Assembly (NCBI GenBank): GCA_016874235.1
Contig: VGUJ01000004.1
Span: 72,425 to 136,424 of the forward strand
Reading direction: 5' to 3'
Source: Gammaproteobacteria bacterium
GTDB taxonomy: Bacteria > Pseudomonadota > Gammaproteobacteria > Steroidobacterales > Steroidobacteraceae
DNA length: 64,000 bases
In this document: positions 32,053-42,644 of the stretch, in pieces
Layout of the letters: every line of letters begins with the position of its first letter
Position numbering within the stretch: position 1 is the first letter of the stretch
The notes under the pieces: generated by a model
The model's database searches: none
The model's input: only the letters and a program-made list of their open reading frames with translations
What the model was told of the DNA's origin: nothing
Program-made: the position numbers and the translations under genes

Positions 32053-32676
32053 TTACTTCGAGTACAACTCGACGACCAGGTTTTCGTTGATATCGGGCAG
32101 GATTTCGTCCCGCGCCGGCACCTGCTTGAAAACGCCCTTCATTTCTTTGTCGTTGACCTCGACCCACTCGGGGAGGCCGACCTGCGTCGCGATCTGCATC
32201 GCGTTCTGGATGCGCAACTGCTTGCGCGCCTTTTCGCGGATCTGCACGACATCGCCCGCACGCATTTGGTACGACGGAATCGTCACGACTTCGCCGTTGA
32301 CCTCGATGCCTTTGTGGCTGACGAGCTGACGTGCTTCGGAGCGCGTGGCGGCGAAACCCATGCGGTATACGACGTTATCGAGACGCGACTCGAGGAGCTT
32401 CAGCAGGTTCTCACCCGTTGAACCCGAGCGGCGAGCCGCCTCGGTGTAGTAGTTGGCGAACTGACGCTCGAGCACGCCATACATACGACGAAGCTTTTGC
32501 TTCTCGCGCAGCTGGCTGCCGTATTCCGACAGGCGCGCCTTGCGCTCACCCTTGATGCCACCCGGCGGCACCTGGAGCTTGCACTTGGATTCGAGCGGCT
32601 TGACGCCACTCTTCAAAAACAGATCAGTGCCTTCGCGGCGAGCGAGTTTGCACTTCGGACCAATATAACGGGCCAT
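32053..32676 (-). CDS. rpsD: 30S ribosomal protein S4
   Basis: The 207-residue protein begins [24 protein letters not shown] and ends in VELYSK, both typical of S4. It has the S4 RNA-binding domain around residues 95-160 ([15 protein letters not shown]). S4 nucleates 30S assembly and in E. coli represses the alpha operon by binding the rpsM leader. Only two Cys of the zinc-type N terminus are present (Cys9, Cys32), so this is the zinc-free form. Confidence 0.97.
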   Translation of the reverse strand: MARYIGPKCKLARREGTDLFLKSGVKPLESKCKLQVPPGGIKGERKARLSEYGSQLREKQKLRRMYGVLERQFANYYTEAARRSGSTGENLLKLLESRLDNVVYRMGFAATRSEARQLVSHKGIEVNGEVVTIPSYQMRAGDVVQIREKARKQLRIQNAMQIATQVGLPEWVEVNDKEMKGVFKQVPARDEILPDINENLVVELYSK

Positions 32677-32701
32677 CTTTGATACCTCTTGCGGCGCGGC
32701 G

Positions 32702-33118
32702 TCAGACGCGACGCTTCTTGGGCGGACGACAGCCGTTATGCGGAATCGGCGTGACGTCGAAAATGCTGGTGATCTTCAGGCCGCAATTGTTGAGGGCGCG
32801 AACGGCAGATTCGCGACCCGGGCCGGGACCCGCCACGCGGACCTCGACATTGCGCAGACCATGCTCCTGAGCGGCCGTGCCCGCCTTCTCGGCAGCCACC
32901 TGGGCGGCGAAAGGAGTCGATTTGCGCGAACCGCGGAAGCCCGAGCCACCGGAAGTCGCCCAGGACAGCGTGTTGCCCTGACGATCGGTGATCGTGACGA
33001 TCGTGTTGTTGAACGAAGCATGAATGTGCGCGATACCGTCGAGCACGTTCTTGCGTGCCTTCTTCGGCTTCTTCGCGCCCGCTGCGGCGTTCGACTGTTG
33101 CTGCTTTTGTTCTGCCAT
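32702..33118 (-). CDS. rpsK: 30S ribosomal protein S11
   Basis: The 138-residue protein contains [23 protein letters not shown] and ends [23 protein letters not shown], the S11 signature with a basic C terminus near the 3' end of 16S rRNA. The N terminus has an extra Gln/Ala/Lys-rich stretch of about ten residues compared with E. coli (129). It lies 41 bp after rpsM. Confidence 0.97.
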   Translation of the reverse strand: MAEQKQQQSNAAAGAKKPKKARKNVLDGIAHIHASFNNTIVTITDRQGNTLSWATSGGSGFRGSRKSTPFAAQVAAEKAGTAAQEHGLRNVEVRVAGPGPGRESAVRALNNCGLKITSIFDVTPIPHNGCRPPKKRRV

Positions 33119-33159
33119 GTGCTTGTGCCTGCTGAGCTAGCTGGTGTGGGCTGAAACGA

Positions 33160-33540
33160 TCAAGCCTTGCCCGGGGGCGCGTTGAGCTTGACGGCCTGCT
33201 TGCGCGGACCCTTGCGCGTGCGCGCATTGGTTCGCGTGCGCTGACCGCGGACCGGCAGACCCTTTCGGTGGCGCATGCCACGATAGGTTCCAAGATCCAT
33301 CAGACGTTTGATGTTCATCGAGACTTCGCGACGCAGGTCACCCTCGACGAGACCCTTGGCGATCTGCGCGCGCAGCGCATTCACCTCGGACTCGGTGAGG
33401 TCTTTGACCTTCGTCGTCGGATCGACGCCTGCGGCTTCGCAGACGGCGCGCGAACGACTCTTACCCACACCGAAGATGTGAGTCAGGCCGATGACCACGT
33501 GCTTGTTCATCGGGATGTTTATTCCGGCGATACGTGCCAT
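33160..33540 (-). CDS. rpsM: 30S ribosomal protein S13
   Basis: The 126-residue protein starts [22 protein letters not shown] and includes [23 protein letters not shown], typical of S13 at the head of the 30S subunit. The 56 bp between the rpmJ stop and this ATG are the only place for an S4-binding alpha-operon leader. I did not find a convincing pseudoknot there by eye. Confidence 0.97.
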   Translation of the reverse strand: MARIAGINIPMNKHVVIGLTHIFGVGKSRSRAVCEAAGVDPTTKVKDLTESEVNALRAQIAKGLVEGDLRREVSMNIKRLMDLGTYRGMRHRKGLPVRGQRTRTNARTRKGPRKQAVKLNAPPGKA

Positions 33541-33596
33541 GTTTGCTGCCCCGAAGCCGCAAAAAGCGCGGCATTCTACTTAAATACCCTTGGTTC

Positions 33597-33710
33597 TCAA
33601 CCCTGCCGCTGCTTGTGCCGCGGATCTTTGCAGATCACGTAGACGACGCCACGTCGCCGCACGATCTTGCAGTCCTTACAAATCTTTTTTACTGACGGAC
33701 GAACTTTCAT
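33597..33710 (-). CDS. rpmJ: 50S ribosomal protein L36 (zinc-ribbon form)
   Basis: This 37-codon gene starts [20 protein letters not shown] and ends DPRHKQRQG with TGA at 33597-33599. Cys11, Cys14, Cys27 and His32 form the CCCH zinc site, so this is the zinc-containing (C+) paralogue. It lies in the canonical position between secY (17 bp upstream) and rpsM. In bacteria with a second, zinc-free L36 paralogue, Zur controls the switch; that gene is not in this window. Confidence 0.95.
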   Translation of the reverse strand: MKVRPSVKKICKDCKIVRRRGVVYVICKDPRHKQRQG

Positions 33711-33727
33711 GAGCCTTACCCTTTAGT

Positions 33728-35074
33728 TCACTGCGGCGCGCCGCCGCGTCCATAGCCCATCAGATTGGCCTGCTTGAGCAGACCCGGATACTGGTGGGAC
33801 ATCAAATGCGCCTGCAGCTGAGCCATGAAGTCCATGGCCACCACCACGACGATCAGCAGCGAGGTACCGCCGAATACGAACGGCACTCCACCCTCAGAAA
33901 TCATGAGTTCCGGAATGAGGCAGACACCGGCGACATAGAGCGCGCCCCAGAGCGTGAGCCGTGTGAGCACTTTGTCGATGTACTCGCCGGTCTGTTGACC
34001 CGGACGAATACCCGGAATGAAGGCGCCCGACTTCTTGAGATTCTCGGAGGTCTCACGCGCGTTGAACACGAGCGCCGTGTAGAAGAAGCAGAAGAAGATG
34101 ATGAGAGCGGCGTACAACACGAGATGCAGCGGCTGACCGTAACCGAGCGCTGCAGCAACGTTTTGCAGGATCTCGGAGGCTCGGCCTTCACCCGTACCAA
34201 AGAATTGCGCGATCGTCGCCGGGAAGAGCAACAGACTCGAGGCGAAGATCGGCGGGATCACACCCGACATGTTGAGCTTGAACGGCAAGTGACTCGTCTG
34301 GCCCGCCAGCACGCGACGACCGACTTGACGCTTGGCGTAATGAACAGCGATGCGACGCTGCGAGCGCTCGACATAGACGCAGAAGGCCGTCACACCCAGA
34401 ACCATCACGATCAGGACGAGCGCGAAGATGCCCGACATTTCGCCGGTGTTGACCGACTCAACCGTGCGGCCCACCGCGCTCGGCAGTCCCGCGATGATGC
34501 CGGCAAGGATGATCATGGAGATACCGTTGCCGATGCCGCGCTCAGTGACCTGTTCGCCGAGCCACATCAAGAACATCGTACCCGTCGTCATCGTGACGGT
34601 CGCGATGAAGAGAAACGCCCAGCCACCCACCATCACCATGCCCCCGTTCTGCAGCGCAACCGCCGCGCCCAACGACTGGAAGACAGCGAGGATGACCGTG
34701 AAGTAACGAGTGATCTGTGTGATCTTGCGACGCCCCGACTCGCCTTCCTTGCGGTACTCCTCCCAAGGCGGATAGATCATCGAGGCCATCTGCACGATGA
34801 TCGAGGCCGAGATGTACGGCATCACACCCATCGCGAAGATCGACAAGCGCTCCATGGCGCCGCCCGAGAACATATTGACGATGCCGAGGATGGTGCCCTG
34901 GTTTTCTTCAAAGAAACGGGCGACCTCGGCCGGATTGATACCCGGAACCGGGATGAAGGTTCCGATGCGGTAGACGATCAGGGCGCCGAGCAGGAACAGC
35001 AGGCGCACACGAACCTCGCCGAAACGCGTTGCGTCCGCGAGAGTTGCTGCCGGATTGCCTACACCTGATGCCAC
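33728..35074 (-). CDS. secY: Protein translocase subunit SecY
   Basis: The 448-residue integral membrane protein has ten predicted helices. It contains the conserved FIPVPGI segment in TM1 and the plug region, the basic [10 protein letters not shown] cytoplasmic loop, and the TM10 region ending [19 protein letters not shown]. It forms the Sec channel with SecE and SecG and is encoded as usual at the end of the spc operon, 44 bp after rplO. Confidence 0.97.
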   Translation of the reverse strand: MASGVGNPAATLADATRFGEVRVRLLFLLGALIVYRIGTFIPVPGINPAEVARFFEENQGTILGIVNMFSGGAMERLSIFAMGVMPYISASIIVQMASMIYPPWEEYRKEGESGRRKITQITRYFTVILAVFQSLGAAVALQNGGMVMVGGWAFLFIATVTMTTGTMFLMWLGEQVTERGIGNGISMIILAGIIAGLPSAVGRTVESVNTGEMSGIFALVLIVMVLGVTAFCVYVERSQRRIAVHYAKRQVGRRVLAGQTSHLPFKLNMSGVIPPIFASSLLLFPATIAQFFGTGEGRASEILQNVAAALGYGQPLHLVLYAALIIFFCFFYTALVFNARETSENLKKSGAFIPGIRPGQQTGEYIDKVLTRLTLWGALYVAGVCLIPELMISEGGVPFVFGGTSLLIVVVVAMDFMAQLQAHLMSHQYPGLLKQANLMGYGRGGAPQ

Positions 35075-35118
35075 TTAAATATTGGTCCTGTTGAAACTGT
35101 AACTACGTTGAGAATCGA

Positions 35119-35553
35119 TCAGGCTTCGATGCGGCCACCCGCCGCTTCGATCGCCGCCTTCGCTCCCTTCGTCGCGCCCACGCCCTTCAGCGTGACTGCC
35201 TTCTTGATCTCTCCCGAGAGAACGACCTTCGCGACTTCCGTGAAGACCGGGACGATGTTCGCCGCCTTGAGGGCTGCGAGATCGATCACGGCCGCACTCA
35301 CCTTCGCGAGCTCATCGAGACGTACTTCGGCACGGGTCGCCTTCATCGCAGAGCGAAAGCCCACTTTGGGCAATCGACGCTGCAGCGGCATCTGACCGCC
35401 TTCGAAGCCAACCTTATGATAACCGCCCTTGCGCGCACGCTGTCCCTTGACGCCACGACCGCAGGTTTTGCCCTGACCGGCTGAGGCACCGCGACCGACG
35501 CGTAGGGGCTTACGCTTGGAACCCGCGGCGGGCTTGATGGTGTTGATACGCAT
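35119..35553 (-). CDS. rplO: 50S ribosomal protein L15
   Basis: The 144-residue protein begins [22 protein letters not shown] and contains [19 protein letters not shown] and [14 protein letters not shown], the L15 signature. The length equals E. coli L15. It starts 4 bp after rpmD. Confidence 0.97.
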   Translation of the reverse strand: MRINTIKPAAGSKRKPLRVGRGASAGQGKTCGRGVKGQRARKGGYHKVGFEGGQMPLQRRLPKVGFRSAMKATRAEVRLDELAKVSAAVIDLAALKAANIVPVFTEVAKVVLSGEIKKAVTLKGVGATKGAKAAIEAAGGRIEA

Positions 35554-35557
35554 CTCG

Positions 35558-35743
35558 TTACTCTCCTTGAACCGCGAGCAGATGACGCGCGGTACGGATC
35601 AGCCCACGAATCGCCGGTGTGTCCGCAACGGTGACCGTCTGGTGCCGCTTGCGCAGACCGAGTCCGCGAACCGACTGCGCGATGTTCGCGAGCTGGCCGT
35701 GAACGCTCTTCTTTAGAGTGACTTTCAGCTGCTTGGTCGCCAT
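35558..35743 (-). CDS. rpmD: 50S ribosomal protein L30
   Basis: The 61-residue protein reads [16 protein letters not shown] and includes [10 protein letters not shown], typical of L30 (59 residues in E. coli). It lies 5 bp after rpsE and 4 bp before rplO, in the standard spc-operon position. Confidence 0.96.
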   Translation of the reverse strand: MATKQLKVTLKKSVHGQLANIAQSVRGLGLRKRHQTVTVADTPAIRGLIRTARHLLAVQGE

Positions 35744-35748
35744 GACTA

Positions 35749-36255
35749 TTAACCCATGATCTCTTCGAGGGACTTGCCGCGCTTCGCAGCGATGTCTTCG
35801 GGCGAACGCACCGAGGCGAGCGCCTTGACCGTCGCACGTACGACGTTGATCGCGTTACGCGAACCGTAACTCTTGGCAAGCACGTTACGAACGCCTGCGC
35901 ACTCGAGCACCGCGCGCATACCGCCACCAGCGATGACACCCGTACCATCCGAGGCCGGCTGCATCAGCACGCGAGTGGCGCCGTGGCTGCCCTTCACTGA
36001 GTAGTGCAGCGTCTCGTTACGGAGCGAAACATTGACCATATTCTTACGCGCAGCGGCCATCGCCTTCGAAATGGCGACTGGAACTTCGCGCGCCTTACCG
36101 AAACCGAAACCCACGCGGCCGGCGCCATCGCCCACCACGGTGAGTGCGGTGAAGCCGAACTGACGTCCGCCTTTGACCGTCTTGGAGGTTCGGTTCACGG
36201 CGACGAGCTTTTCGAGATACTCGTCGGTGGCCTGGGATTTTTCGACACGTGCCAT
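35749..36255 (-). CDS. rpsE: 30S ribosomal protein S5
   Basis: The 168-residue protein contains the double-stranded-RNA-binding S5 domain ([20 protein letters not shown]) and the C-terminal segment [23 protein letters not shown]5 contributes to decoding accuracy near the mRNA entry. It starts 15 bp after rplR. Confidence 0.97.
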   Translation of the reverse strand: MARVEKSQATDEYLEKLVAVNRTSKTVKGGRQFGFTALTVVGDGAGRVGFGFGKAREVPVAISKAMAAARKNMVNVSLRNETLHYSVKGSHGATRVLMQPASDGTGVIAGGGMRAVLECAGVRNVLAKSYGSRNAINVVRATVKALASVRSPEDIAAKRGKSLEEIMG

Positions 36256-36270
36256 AGGGGATGTCCTGCC

Positions 36271-36630
36271 TTAAAACTCTAGGCCCGCTTCACGCGCGGC
36301 CTCGGCCAGCGCTTTCACGCGACCGTGATACATGAAACCTGCTCGATCGAACGCAACGCGAGAGATGCCCGCAGCCTTCGCTCGCTCGGCGATCGCGCGG
36401 CCAACAGCCTTCGCGGCGTCGACGTTACCGGTGCTCGTGAGGCCGTTCGCCACGGCGTCTTGAACAGTGGACGCCGCGACCAGCACTTTCGCGCCACTCG
36501 AATCGAACACCTGCGCGTAGATGTGACGCGGCGTGCGATGAATGGTGAGACGTGGCTGACCCAACTCGCGAATCTTCGCGCGGGTTCGCACGGCACGGCG
36601 CTGACGCCGCTCTTTTTTGGTGATCTGCAT
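36271..36630 (-). CDS. rplR: 50S ribosomal protein L18
   Basis: The 119-residue protein has a basic N terminus ([22 protein letters not shown]) followed by [17 protein letters not shown] and ends [26 protein letters not shown]. It binds 5S rRNA together with L5. It lies 23 bp after rplF. Confidence 0.97.
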   Translation of the reverse strand: MQITKKERRQRRAVRTRAKIRELGQPRLTIHRTPRHIYAQVFDSSGAKVLVAASTVQDAVANGLTSTGNVDAAKAVGRAIAERAKAAGISRVAFDRAGFMYHGRVKALAEAAREAGLEF

Positions 36631-36653
36631 TGCTCGATCCTCGTTCCGCGCGC

Positions 36654-37178
36654 TTACTTCTTCTTGCCTTCCTTGAGGGTGATCTGCTCGCCTGCATAAC
36701 GAACACCCTTGCCCTTGTACGGCTCGGGGGGACGCAGGTTGCGGATCTCGGAGGCCAACTGGCCCACGCGCTGCTTGTCAGTGCCCTTGATGATGATTTC
36801 GGTCTGGCTCGGCGCTTCGACGGTGATGCCCTCGGGCATGTCGACGACCACCGGGTGCGAGAAACCGAGGGTGAGGTTCAGGGCCTTGCCCTGCACCGCC
36901 GCACGGTAACCGACGCCGACGAGCTCGAGCTTGCGCTCGTAACCCTTCGACACGCCGACCACGGAATTGGCGAGATGCGCGCGCGTCGCACCCGCCTGCA
37001 TGCGGTTGCTCGCGTCGTACTTCACCTCGAGACTCTTGTCTGCTTGGACGACCGTCACACCGCCACTCAGCGGCACGGACAACGTCCCCTTCGCACCCTT
37101 CAGCGTGACCGCTTCGGAAGTGATCGTGGCGCTGACGCCCTGCGGCAGCTCGACCGGTTGTTTTGCTACACGACTCAT
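36654..37178 (-). CDS. rplF: 50S ribosomal protein L6
   Basis: The 174-residue protein starts [19 protein letters not shown] and ends [17 protein letters not shown] followed by a Lys-rich tail, as in L6. The ATG at 37178 was chosen over one 13 codons upstream because it aligns with the family start and follows rpsH by 10 bp. Confidence 0.96.
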   Translation of the reverse strand: MSRVAKQPVELPQGVSATITSEAVTLKGAKGTLSVPLSGGVTVVQADKSLEVKYDASNRMQAGATRAHLANSVVGVSKGYERKLELVGVGYRAAVQGKALNLTLGFSHPVVVDMPEGITVEAPSQTEIIIKGTDKQRVGQLASEIRNLRPPEPYKGKGVRYAGEQITLKEGKKK

Positions 37179-37188
37179 GTTCGATTCC

Positions 37189-37584
37189 TCAGGCGACGAT
37201 GCAGAGGACTTCGCCACCCTGACCGATGGCGCGGGCCTGCTTGTCCGTCATGACACCTTTTGGGGTCGAGACGATCACGGTGCCCATGCCACCCAACACC
37301 TTCGGCAACTCGTCCTTGCCGCGATAGATGCGCAGGCCGGGACGCGAGACGCGCTCGAGGCGATCGATGACGGGACGTCCGTCGAAATATTTGAGCGCGA
37401 TGGTGATCGTGCTCTTGCCGCCGTCCGAGGCGATGCGGAAATCCGCAACGTAGCCCTCGTCCTTCAGCACCTTGAGAACCGCCTGCTTCAAACGCGACGA
37501 ACCGACGCTCACTTCGCTCTTGCGAGCGAGTTGTGCGTTGCGGATGCGGGTCAGCAGATCGGCAATGGGATCAGTCATGCTCAT
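37189..37584 (-). CDS. rpsH: 30S ribosomal protein S8
   Basis: The 131-residue protein begins [18 protein letters not shown] and ends [22 protein letters not shown], a standard S8. In E. coli S8 represses the spc operon by binding the start of rplE; the equivalent region here was not modelled. It lies 13 bp after rpsN. Confidence 0.97.
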   Translation of the reverse strand: MSMTDPIADLLTRIRNAQLARKSEVSVGSSRLKQAVLKVLKDEGYVADFRIASDGGKSTITIALKYFDGRPVIDRLERVSRPGLRIYRGKDELPKVLGGMGTVIVSTPKGVMTDKQARAIGQGGEVLCIVA

Positions 37585-37597
37585 ATGGCGCGCGCTC

Positions 37598-37903
37598 CTA
37601 CCAGCTCGCCTTCGACACGCCGGGCAGTTCGCCGCGGCTTACGGTCTCGCGGATCTTCACCCGCGAGAGTCCGAACTTGCGGTACACACCACGCGGACGA
37701 CCCGTGATGGCGCAGCGGCGACGGCCGCGGCTCGGGCTCGCGTCACGCGGCATCTTCTGCAGCGCAACCTGCGCAGCAGCGCGATCTTCTGGAGACGTAC
37801 GCGGACTGCGGATCGCCTCTTTCAGCTTCGCTCGCTTCGCGGCGTGTTTCTTGGCGGTTTCGGCGCGACGCTTCTCGCGCTCGACCATGCTCGTCTTGGC
37901 CAT
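37598..37903 (-). CDS. rpsN: 30S ribosomal protein S14 (zinc-free form)
   Basis: The 101-residue protein starts [13 protein letters not shown] and ends LPGVSKASW, identical in length to E. coli S14. The middle has CAITGRPRG but lacks the four-Cys zinc ribbon of the short S14 type, so it is the C- form. The open frame upstream of 37903 overlaps rplE and is not coding. It lies 16 bp after rplE. Confidence 0.96.
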   Translation of the reverse strand: MAKTSMVEREKRRAETAKKHAAKRAKLKEAIRSPRTSPEDRAAAQVALQKMPRDASPSRGRRRCAITGRPRGVYRKFGLSRVKIRETVSRGELPGVSKASW

Positions 37904-37919
37904 GTGCTTCGCTGCCCTA

Positions 37920-38459
37920 TTACTTACGGAAGGGGAACTGAAAGGCTTCGAGCAGAGCTCGACCCGCCTTATCGTCCTTCGCCGTGGTGGTGATGGTGAT
38001 GTCCATGCCCCGAATCTGGTCGATTTGGTCGTACTGGATTTCGGGGAAGATGATTTGCTCTTTAACGCCCATGTTGTAGTTGCCACGTCCGTCGAACGAA
38101 CGCGGCGACACACCACGGAAGTCGCGGATACGCGGCATCGCAACGCTGATGAGGCGATCGAGAAACTCGTACATGCGCTCGCCACGCAGCGTGACCTTGC
38201 AGCCGATCGCGAGGCCTTCACGAACCTTGAACGAAGCGATCGACTTGCGCGCCTGACAGAGTACCGGCTTCTGACCAGTGATCTTGGCGAGATCGCCTGC
38301 AGCGGCCTCGATGACTTTCTTGTCGGCGACCGCTTCGCCCACGCCCATATTGACCGTGATCTTGACGATCTTCGGCACTTCCATCGCGTTCTCGATGCCG
38401 AGCTCCTTGCGGAGCTGCGGAACGATCTTCTCGCGGTAAATGTTTTGCAGCCTTGCCAT
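37920..38459 (-). CDS. rplE: 50S ribosomal protein L5
   Basis: The 179-residue protein contains [32 protein letters not shown] and the C-terminal [20 protein letters not shown]. The length equals E. coli L5. It contacts 5S rRNA and the P-site tRNA. It lies 25 bp after rplX. Confidence 0.97.
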   Translation of the reverse strand: MARLQNIYREKIVPQLRKELGIENAMEVPKIVKITVNMGVGEAVADKKVIEAAAGDLAKITGQKPVLCQARKSIASFKVREGLAIGCKVTLRGERMYEFLDRLISVAMPRIRDFRGVSPRSFDGRGNYNMGVKEQIIFPEIQYDQIDQIRGMDITITTTAKDDKAGRALLEAFQFPFRK

Positions 38460-38484
38460 GTTGGTTGCCCTGGTGGATCGACGC

Positions 38485-38802
38485 TTACGCGTCGATCATC
38501 TCTCCGTTGGACTTAAAGAAACGGACGCGCTTGCCATCCGCGAGGCGCTTCACGCCCACACGACCAGCCTTCTGCGTTCCGGGATTGAACAGCGCAACCT
38601 TCGACACGTGCAGCGGAGCTTCCTTCTCGAGGATGCCGCCCGGCTTGTTCTGCTGCGGGTTGCCACGCGTGTGACGCTTGACGCGATTGATGTTCTCGAC
38701 GATCAAGGTGTCGTTATCGAGCACGCTCACCACGGCGCCCTTGCGACCTTTGTCGCGGCCCGAGATGACGATGACGTTGTCGCCCTTGCGGATCTTTCTC
38801 AT
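38485..38802 (-). CDS. rplX: 50S ribosomal protein L24
   Basis: The 105-residue protein has the KOW motif near the N terminus ([19 protein letters not shown]) and the segment [10 protein letters not shown]. It initiates 50S assembly. It lies 11 bp after rplN. Confidence 0.97.
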   Translation of the reverse strand: MRKIRKGDNVIVISGRDKGRKGAVVSVLDNDTLIVENINRVKRHTRGNPQQNKPGGILEKEAPLHVSKVALFNPGTQKAGRVGVKRLADGKRVRFFKSNGEMIDA

Positions 38803-38813
38803 GGCGATATTCC

Positions 38814-39182
38814 TCAGAGCACTTCCGGCGCCAGCGAGATGATCTTCATGAACTGCGCGGTACGCAGCTCACGAGTCACCGGTCCGAAGATACGGGTGCC
38901 GATCGGCTCGAGCTTGTTGGTAAGCAGTACGGCGGCATTGCCGTCGAACTTGATGAGCGAACCGTCAGGACGGCGCACGCCACGACGGGTGCGGACGACG
39001 ACGGCGTCGTAGACCTCACCCTTCTTGACCTTGCCGCGCGGGATCGCATCTTTGACAGATACTTTGATGACATCGCCCACGGCAGCGTAACGACGGCGCG
39101 TGCCGCCCATTACTTTGATACACATGAGGGTCTTGGCGCCGCTGTTGTCAGCGGCATTGAGGATGGATTGCAGCTGGATCAC
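38814..39182 (-). CDS. rplN: 50S ribosomal protein L14
   Basis: With a GTG start at 39182 the protein has 122 residues and reads (M)[20 protein letters not shown], aligned with the E. coli start MIQEQTMLNVADNSGA. The GTG overlaps the rpsQ TGA as GTGA, indicating coupled translation. A start 20 codons upstream lies inside rpsQ and adds no L14 homology. L14 is the docking site of RsfS, whose gene is also in this window. Confidence 0.96.
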   Translation of the reverse strand: MIQLQSILNAADNSGAKTLMCIKVMGGTRRRYAAVGDVIKVSVKDAIPRGKVKKGEVYDAVVVRTRRGVRRPDGSLIKFDGNAAVLLTNKLEPIGTRIFGPVTRELRTAQFMKIISLAPEVL

Positions 39183-39451
39183 GACGCACGCTCCACGACG
39201 GCCACGAGCCGCCAGGACTTGCTGCGCGACAGCGGACGGCACTCCGCGATCGTCACGGTGTCACCTTCGCGCGACTGATTCGTCTCGTCGTGGGCAAGCA
39301 GCTTCGTGGTACGGCGAATGTACTTGCCGTAACGCGGATGCTTGACCAGACGCTCGACCTCGACCGCGATGGTCTTGTTCATTTTGTTGCTCACGACGCG
39401 ACCGGTGAGGGTGCGCAGTGACTTGGATTCGGTGGCAGTTGCAGTAGTCAT
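39179..39451 (-). CDS. rpsQ: 30S ribosomal protein S17
   Basis: The 90-residue protein has the S17 core [27 protein letters not shown] and the segment [18 protein letters not shown]. It is an OB-fold primary 16S rRNA binder. It lies 3 bp after rpmC and overlaps rplN by 4 bp. Confidence 0.97.
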   Translation of the reverse strand: MTTATATESKSLRTLTGRVVSNKMNKTIAVEVERLVKHPRYGKYIRRTTKLLAHDETNQSREGDTVTIAECRPLSRSKSWRLVAVVERAS

Positions 39452-39454
39452 GGA

Positions 39455-39664
39455 TTACTTCCCCGACGCCTTGGCGGCAGTCGCCTGCTCGGCGAGTACC
39501 GTCTTGAGACGCGCGATGTCCTTGCGGACGCGACCGAAGTCATTCGGCTTCACCGTCTGACCCGTCGCGCGCTGCATACGCAGCGAAAACTGCTCGCGCC
39601 GAAGCTTGAGAAGTTCTTCGTTGAGTTCTTTAGCGGCTTTGCCGCGCAATTCTTTGGCGTTCAT
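39455..39664 (-). CDS. rpmC: 50S ribosomal protein L29
   Basis: The 69-residue protein begins MNAKELRGKAAKELNEELL and contains the helix-turn-helix hairpin with RRDIARLKTVLAE-like sequence. It sits near the polypeptide exit tunnel. The gap to rplP is 1 bp. Confidence 0.96.
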   Translation of the reverse strand: MNAKELRGKAAKELNEELLKLRREQFSLRMQRATGQTVKPNDFGRVRKDIARLKTVLAEQATAAKASGK

Positions 39665-39665
39665 G

Positions 39666-40079
39666 TCAACGTACCTGTCGCTTCACGAACGAGGTGGTCA
39701 CCGAGAGCTTGGCGCCGGCGAGACGGAATGCCTCGCGAGCGGTCTTCTCGTCCACCCCTTCCATTTCGAAGAGAACCTTGCCCGGCTTCACCTTGGCGAC
39801 CCAGTACTCGACGTTGCCCTTACCCGCGCCCATGCGGACTTCGAGAGGCTTCTTCGAGATGGGCACGTCCGGGAAGACGCGGATCCAGATCTGACCACCG
39901 CGCTTGACGTGACGGGCCATCGCACGACGCGCCGCTTCGATTTCGCGGGCCGTCATGCGCGCACGCTCAGTCGCCTTCAGGCCGAAGTCGCCGAAAGCCA
40001 CGGAGTTTCCACGCTGCGCAAGTCCAGCGTTGTCGCCTTTGAACTGCTTGCGGTATTTGGTTCGCTTGGGTTGCATCAT
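39666..40079 (-). CDS. rplP: 50S ribosomal protein L16
   Basis: The 137-residue protein starts [15 protein letters not shown], where the second Met aligns with Leu2 of E. coli L16. It contains the conserved Arg region [28 protein letters not shown]. It lies in the A-site region and is needed for late 50S assembly. It follows rpsC by 23 bp. Confidence 0.97.
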   Translation of the reverse strand: MMQPKRTKYRKQFKGDNAGLAQRGNSVAFGDFGLKATERARMTAREIEAARRAMARHVKRGGQIWIRVFPDVPISKKPLEVRMGAGKGNVEYWVAKVKPGKVLFEMEGVDEKTAREAFRLAGAKLSVTTSFVKRQVR

Positions 40080-40102
40080 GGGTGCAAATCCTCAGATCCT
40101 GA

Positions 40103-40828
40103 TCACGAAGCCGTCGCGGCCGCAGCCGGCGCAGCATCAGTGGCAGGGTTGGCCGCGGCATCCGCTTCGACAGTCTTCGAGAGATCTTCCTTGTCGAACA
40201 CTTCGCCTTTGAAGATCCAGACCTTGACGCCGATCACTCCGTACGTGGTGCGAGCTTCGCCGAAGCCGTAGTCGATGTCGGCGCGGAACGTGTGCAGCGG
40301 AATACGACCTTCACGCGACCACTCGGTGCGAGCGATCTCGGCGCCGTTGAGGCGACCGGACAAACGCACTTTGATGCCAAGAGCGCCGCTGCGCATCGTG
40401 CTCATCACGGCGCGCTTCATGGCGCGGCGGAACATCACGCGCTTTTCGATCTGCTGAGCGATGCCATCGGCCACGAGCTGAGCGTCGAGCTCGGGCTTGC
40501 GGATCTCGGCGATGTTGAGACGAATGTCGGCGACCGGACGACCGAGCAGGGTCGCCGTTTCGGCGCGCAGCTTCTCGATGTCCTCACCCTTCTTGCCGAT
40601 GACGATGCCGGGACGCGCCGTCTCTATCGTGATGTTGACCTTGTTGGCCGCACGCTCGATCTGGATGCGCGAGACCGAAGCCTCGGCGAGCTTCTTGCGC
40701 AGGAAGGTTCGCACGCGGAAGTCGGTGTGCACGAGTTGCGGGAACAGCTTCTTGCCGGCATACCACTTCGAGGTCCACTCGCGGGTGATACCGAGACGAA
40801 TGCCGATCGGATTGACTTTCTGGCCCAT
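40103..40828 (-). CDS. rpsC: 30S ribosomal protein S3
   Basis: The 241-residue protein begins [22 protein letters not shown]. It has the KH domain ([18 protein letters not shown]) and the C-terminal domain with [21 protein letters not shown]. The last ~30 residues are an Ala/Asp-rich tail, somewhat longer than in E. coli (233). It helps form the mRNA entry channel. It lies 3 bp after rplV. Confidence 0.97.
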   Translation of the reverse strand: MGQKVNPIGIRLGITREWTSKWYAGKKLFPQLVHTDFRVRTFLRKKLAEASVSRIQIERAANKVNITIETARPGIVIGKKGEDIEKLRAETATLLGRPVADIRLNIAEIRKPELDAQLVADGIAQQIEKRVMFRRAMKRAVMSTMRSGALGIKVRLSGRLNGAEIARTEWSREGRIPLHTFRADIDYGFGEARTTYGVIGVKVWIFKGEVFDKEDLSKTVEADAAANPATDAAPAAAATAS

Positions 40829-40831
40829 GGA

Positions 40832-41173
40832 TCAGTCCTTCCTGCCGTCGCTCACTACGACGGTGATGTGGCTGTTGCGCTTCACGATGCGGGCACCGCG
40901 ACCCTTGGCGCGAGCGGCGAAGCGCTTCAGCACCGGAGCGGTATCCACCATGATTCGGTGAACTTTGAGTTCGTCGATATCGGCGCCGTTGTTGTTTTCG
41001 GCGTTCGCGATCGCAGACTCGAGAACTTTGAGAACGATCTCAGCGCCTTTCTTTGGCATGAAGCGCAGCGTGGCGAGCGCGTTGCCCACCGGCTTGCCGC
41101 GCACCACATCGGCGACGAGGCGGCATTTCTGCGGAGAGATGCGCGCGTGCTTGAGTTTTGCCGTGACTTCCAT
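40832..41173 (-). CDS. rplV: 50S ribosomal protein L22
   Basis: The 113-residue protein contains [20 protein letters not shown] and ends [15 protein letters not shown]. The beta-hairpin region ([18 protein letters not shown]) lines the exit tunnel, where macrolide-resistance changes occur. No deletion there is evident. It lies 14 bp after rpsS. Confidence 0.97.
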   Translation of the reverse strand: MEVTAKLKHARISPQKCRLVADVVRGKPVGNALATLRFMPKKGAEIVLKVLESAIANAENNNGADIDELKVHRIMVDTAPVLKRFAARAKGRGARIVKRNSHITVVVSDGRKD

Positions 41174-41187
41174 TGATTGCTCCTGGC

Positions 41188-41463
41188 TCAGGCCGCGACC
41201 TTCTTGTCGCCCGAGTGCCCCTTGAAGGTACGCGTCGGAGCGAACTCGCCAAGCTTGTGGCCCACCATGTTCTCGGTGACGAGAACGGGGATGTGCTGCT
41301 TGCCGTTGTGAACCGCAATGGTGAGACCCACCATCTCGGGAACGACCATCGAGCGGCGCGACCAGGTCTTGATCGGCTTACGATCGTTCTTGGCAGCGGC
41401 GGTCTGCACTTTCTTTGAGAGGTGCAGATCGACGAACGGACCTTTCTTCAGTGAACGAGGCAC
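41188..41463 (-). CDS. rpsS: 30S ribosomal protein S19
   Basis: The 91-residue protein starts [19 protein letters not shown] and ends [18 protein letters not shown], a standard S19 at the 30S head. It lies 27 bp after rplB. Confidence 0.97.
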   Translation of the reverse strand: MPRSLKKGPFVDLHLSKKVQTAAAKNDRKPIKTWSRRSMVVPEMVGLTIAVHNGKQHIPVLVTENMVGHKLGEFAPTRTFKGHSGDKKVAA

Positions 41464-41490
41464 TTTTGACTCCTGAACTTACCGGACCGC

Positions 41491-42327
41491 TCAGCGGACC
41501 TTGTTCTGCCGACGCTGCACGATCATGTGATTCGTGCGCTTGTTGGTTCGGGTCTTCTTACCCTTCGTGTTCCAGCCCCAAGGCGAAACGGGGTGCGGAT
41601 TACCCTGGCCAGACTTACCTTCACCACCACCGTGCGGGTGATCGACCGGGTTCATGGCAAGACCACGTACCGTCGGTCGGATGCCACGCCAACGCTTCGC
41701 ACCCGCCTTGCCGTAGCTACGCAGGTTGTGCTCGTCGTTGCTGACTTCGCCGATCGTGGCGCGGCAGTCGATGTGAACTTTGCGCGTCTCGCCAGACTTC
41801 AATCGGATGTAGGCATAAATGCCTTCGCGAGCGGTGTACTGAACGGAGCTTCCCGCGCTGCGCGCAAGCTGACCGCCCGCGCCCGGCTTCAATTCGACGT
41901 TGTGTACGGTCGAACCGACGGGGATGTGACGCAGCTGCATCGCGTTGCCCGCCTTGATCGGCGAATCGGCACCGGAGCGAATTTCATCGCCCGGGACGAC
42001 GCCCTTCGGCGCGAGGATGTAGCGACGCTCACCGTCGAGATATTTGACGAGAGCGATATGGCTCGTGCGGTTCGGATCGTGCTCGACACGCTCGACGACA
42101 CCCTTGATGCCGTCTTTGTCGCGCTTGAGGTCAATGATGCGGTACTTGTGTCGTGATCCACCGCCCTTGTGACGCGTGGTGATCCGACCGACGTTGTTAC
42201 GACCGCCCGTCTTGGACTGGCGCTCGGTCAACGGCTCGTACGGACCGCCCTTCCAAAGGTGGGCCTTATCGATCTTGACGACGAACCGGGTACCCGGTGA
42301 CGTCGGCTTGGATTTGACGAGTGCCAT
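41491..42327 (-). CDS. rplB: 50S ribosomal protein L2
   Basis: The 278-residue protein starts [20 protein letters not shown]. It includes the conserved region [18 protein letters not shown] with the peptidyl-transferase-proximal His, and ends [11 protein letters not shown]. The ATG at 42327 forms TAATG with the rplW stop. Upstream in-frame codons overlap rplW and are not genuine. Confidence 0.97.
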   Translation of the reverse strand: MALVKSKPTSPGTRFVVKIDKAHLWKGGPYEPLTERQSKTGGRNNVGRITTRHKGGGSRHKYRIIDLKRDKDGIKGVVERVEHDPNRTSHIALVKYLDGERRYILAPKGVVPGDEIRSGADSPIKAGNAMQLRHIPVGSTVHNVELKPGAGGQLARSAGSSVQYTAREGIYAYIRLKSGETRKVHIDCRATIGEVSNDEHNLRSYGKAGAKRWRGIRPTVRGLAMNPVDHPHGGGEGKSGQGNPHPVSPWGWNTKGKKTRTNKRTNHMIVQRRQNKVR

Positions 42328-42644
42328 TAGGCTTTCCTCGCTTCGTAGTCGATGGTCTGGCCCGGCGCGAGTCGCACGTAGGCTTTCTTCCAATCTTGGG
42401 TGCGGCCCGGGGTCTTGCCGAAGCGACGAACCTTGCCCGGCTCGTTGACGACGTTCACCGACTGCACCTTCACCTGGAACATGAGTTCCACGGCAGCCTT
42501 GATGTCAGGCTTGGAGGCATCACGGCGAACGCGGAACGCGTACTGGTTGGAATCCTGCATCGCGAGCGCCGTCTTTTCGGTGACGTGCGGGGCGACCAGC
42601 ACGTTGATGAGACGCTCTTGGCTCAACTTGGTCACGGCGCTCAT
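42327..42644 (-). CDS. rplW: 50S ribosomal protein L23
   Basis: The 105-residue protein contains [18 protein letters not shown] and [29 protein letters not shown], the L23 pattern. L23 is the docking site of trigger factor and SRP at the exit tunnel. It overlaps rplD by 4 bp (ATGA). Confidence 0.97.
   Translation of the reverse strand: MSAVTKLSQERLINVLVAPHVTEKTALAMQDSNQYAFRVRRDASKPDIKAAVELMFQVKVQSVNVVNEPGKVRRFGKTPGRTQDWKKAYVRLAPGQTIDYEARKA

Noticed and set aside
33794-35068. A 424-codon plus-strand frame opposite secY
   Set aside because: Composition is extreme (Arg, His, Asp, Glu) and the opposite strand clearly encodes SecY.
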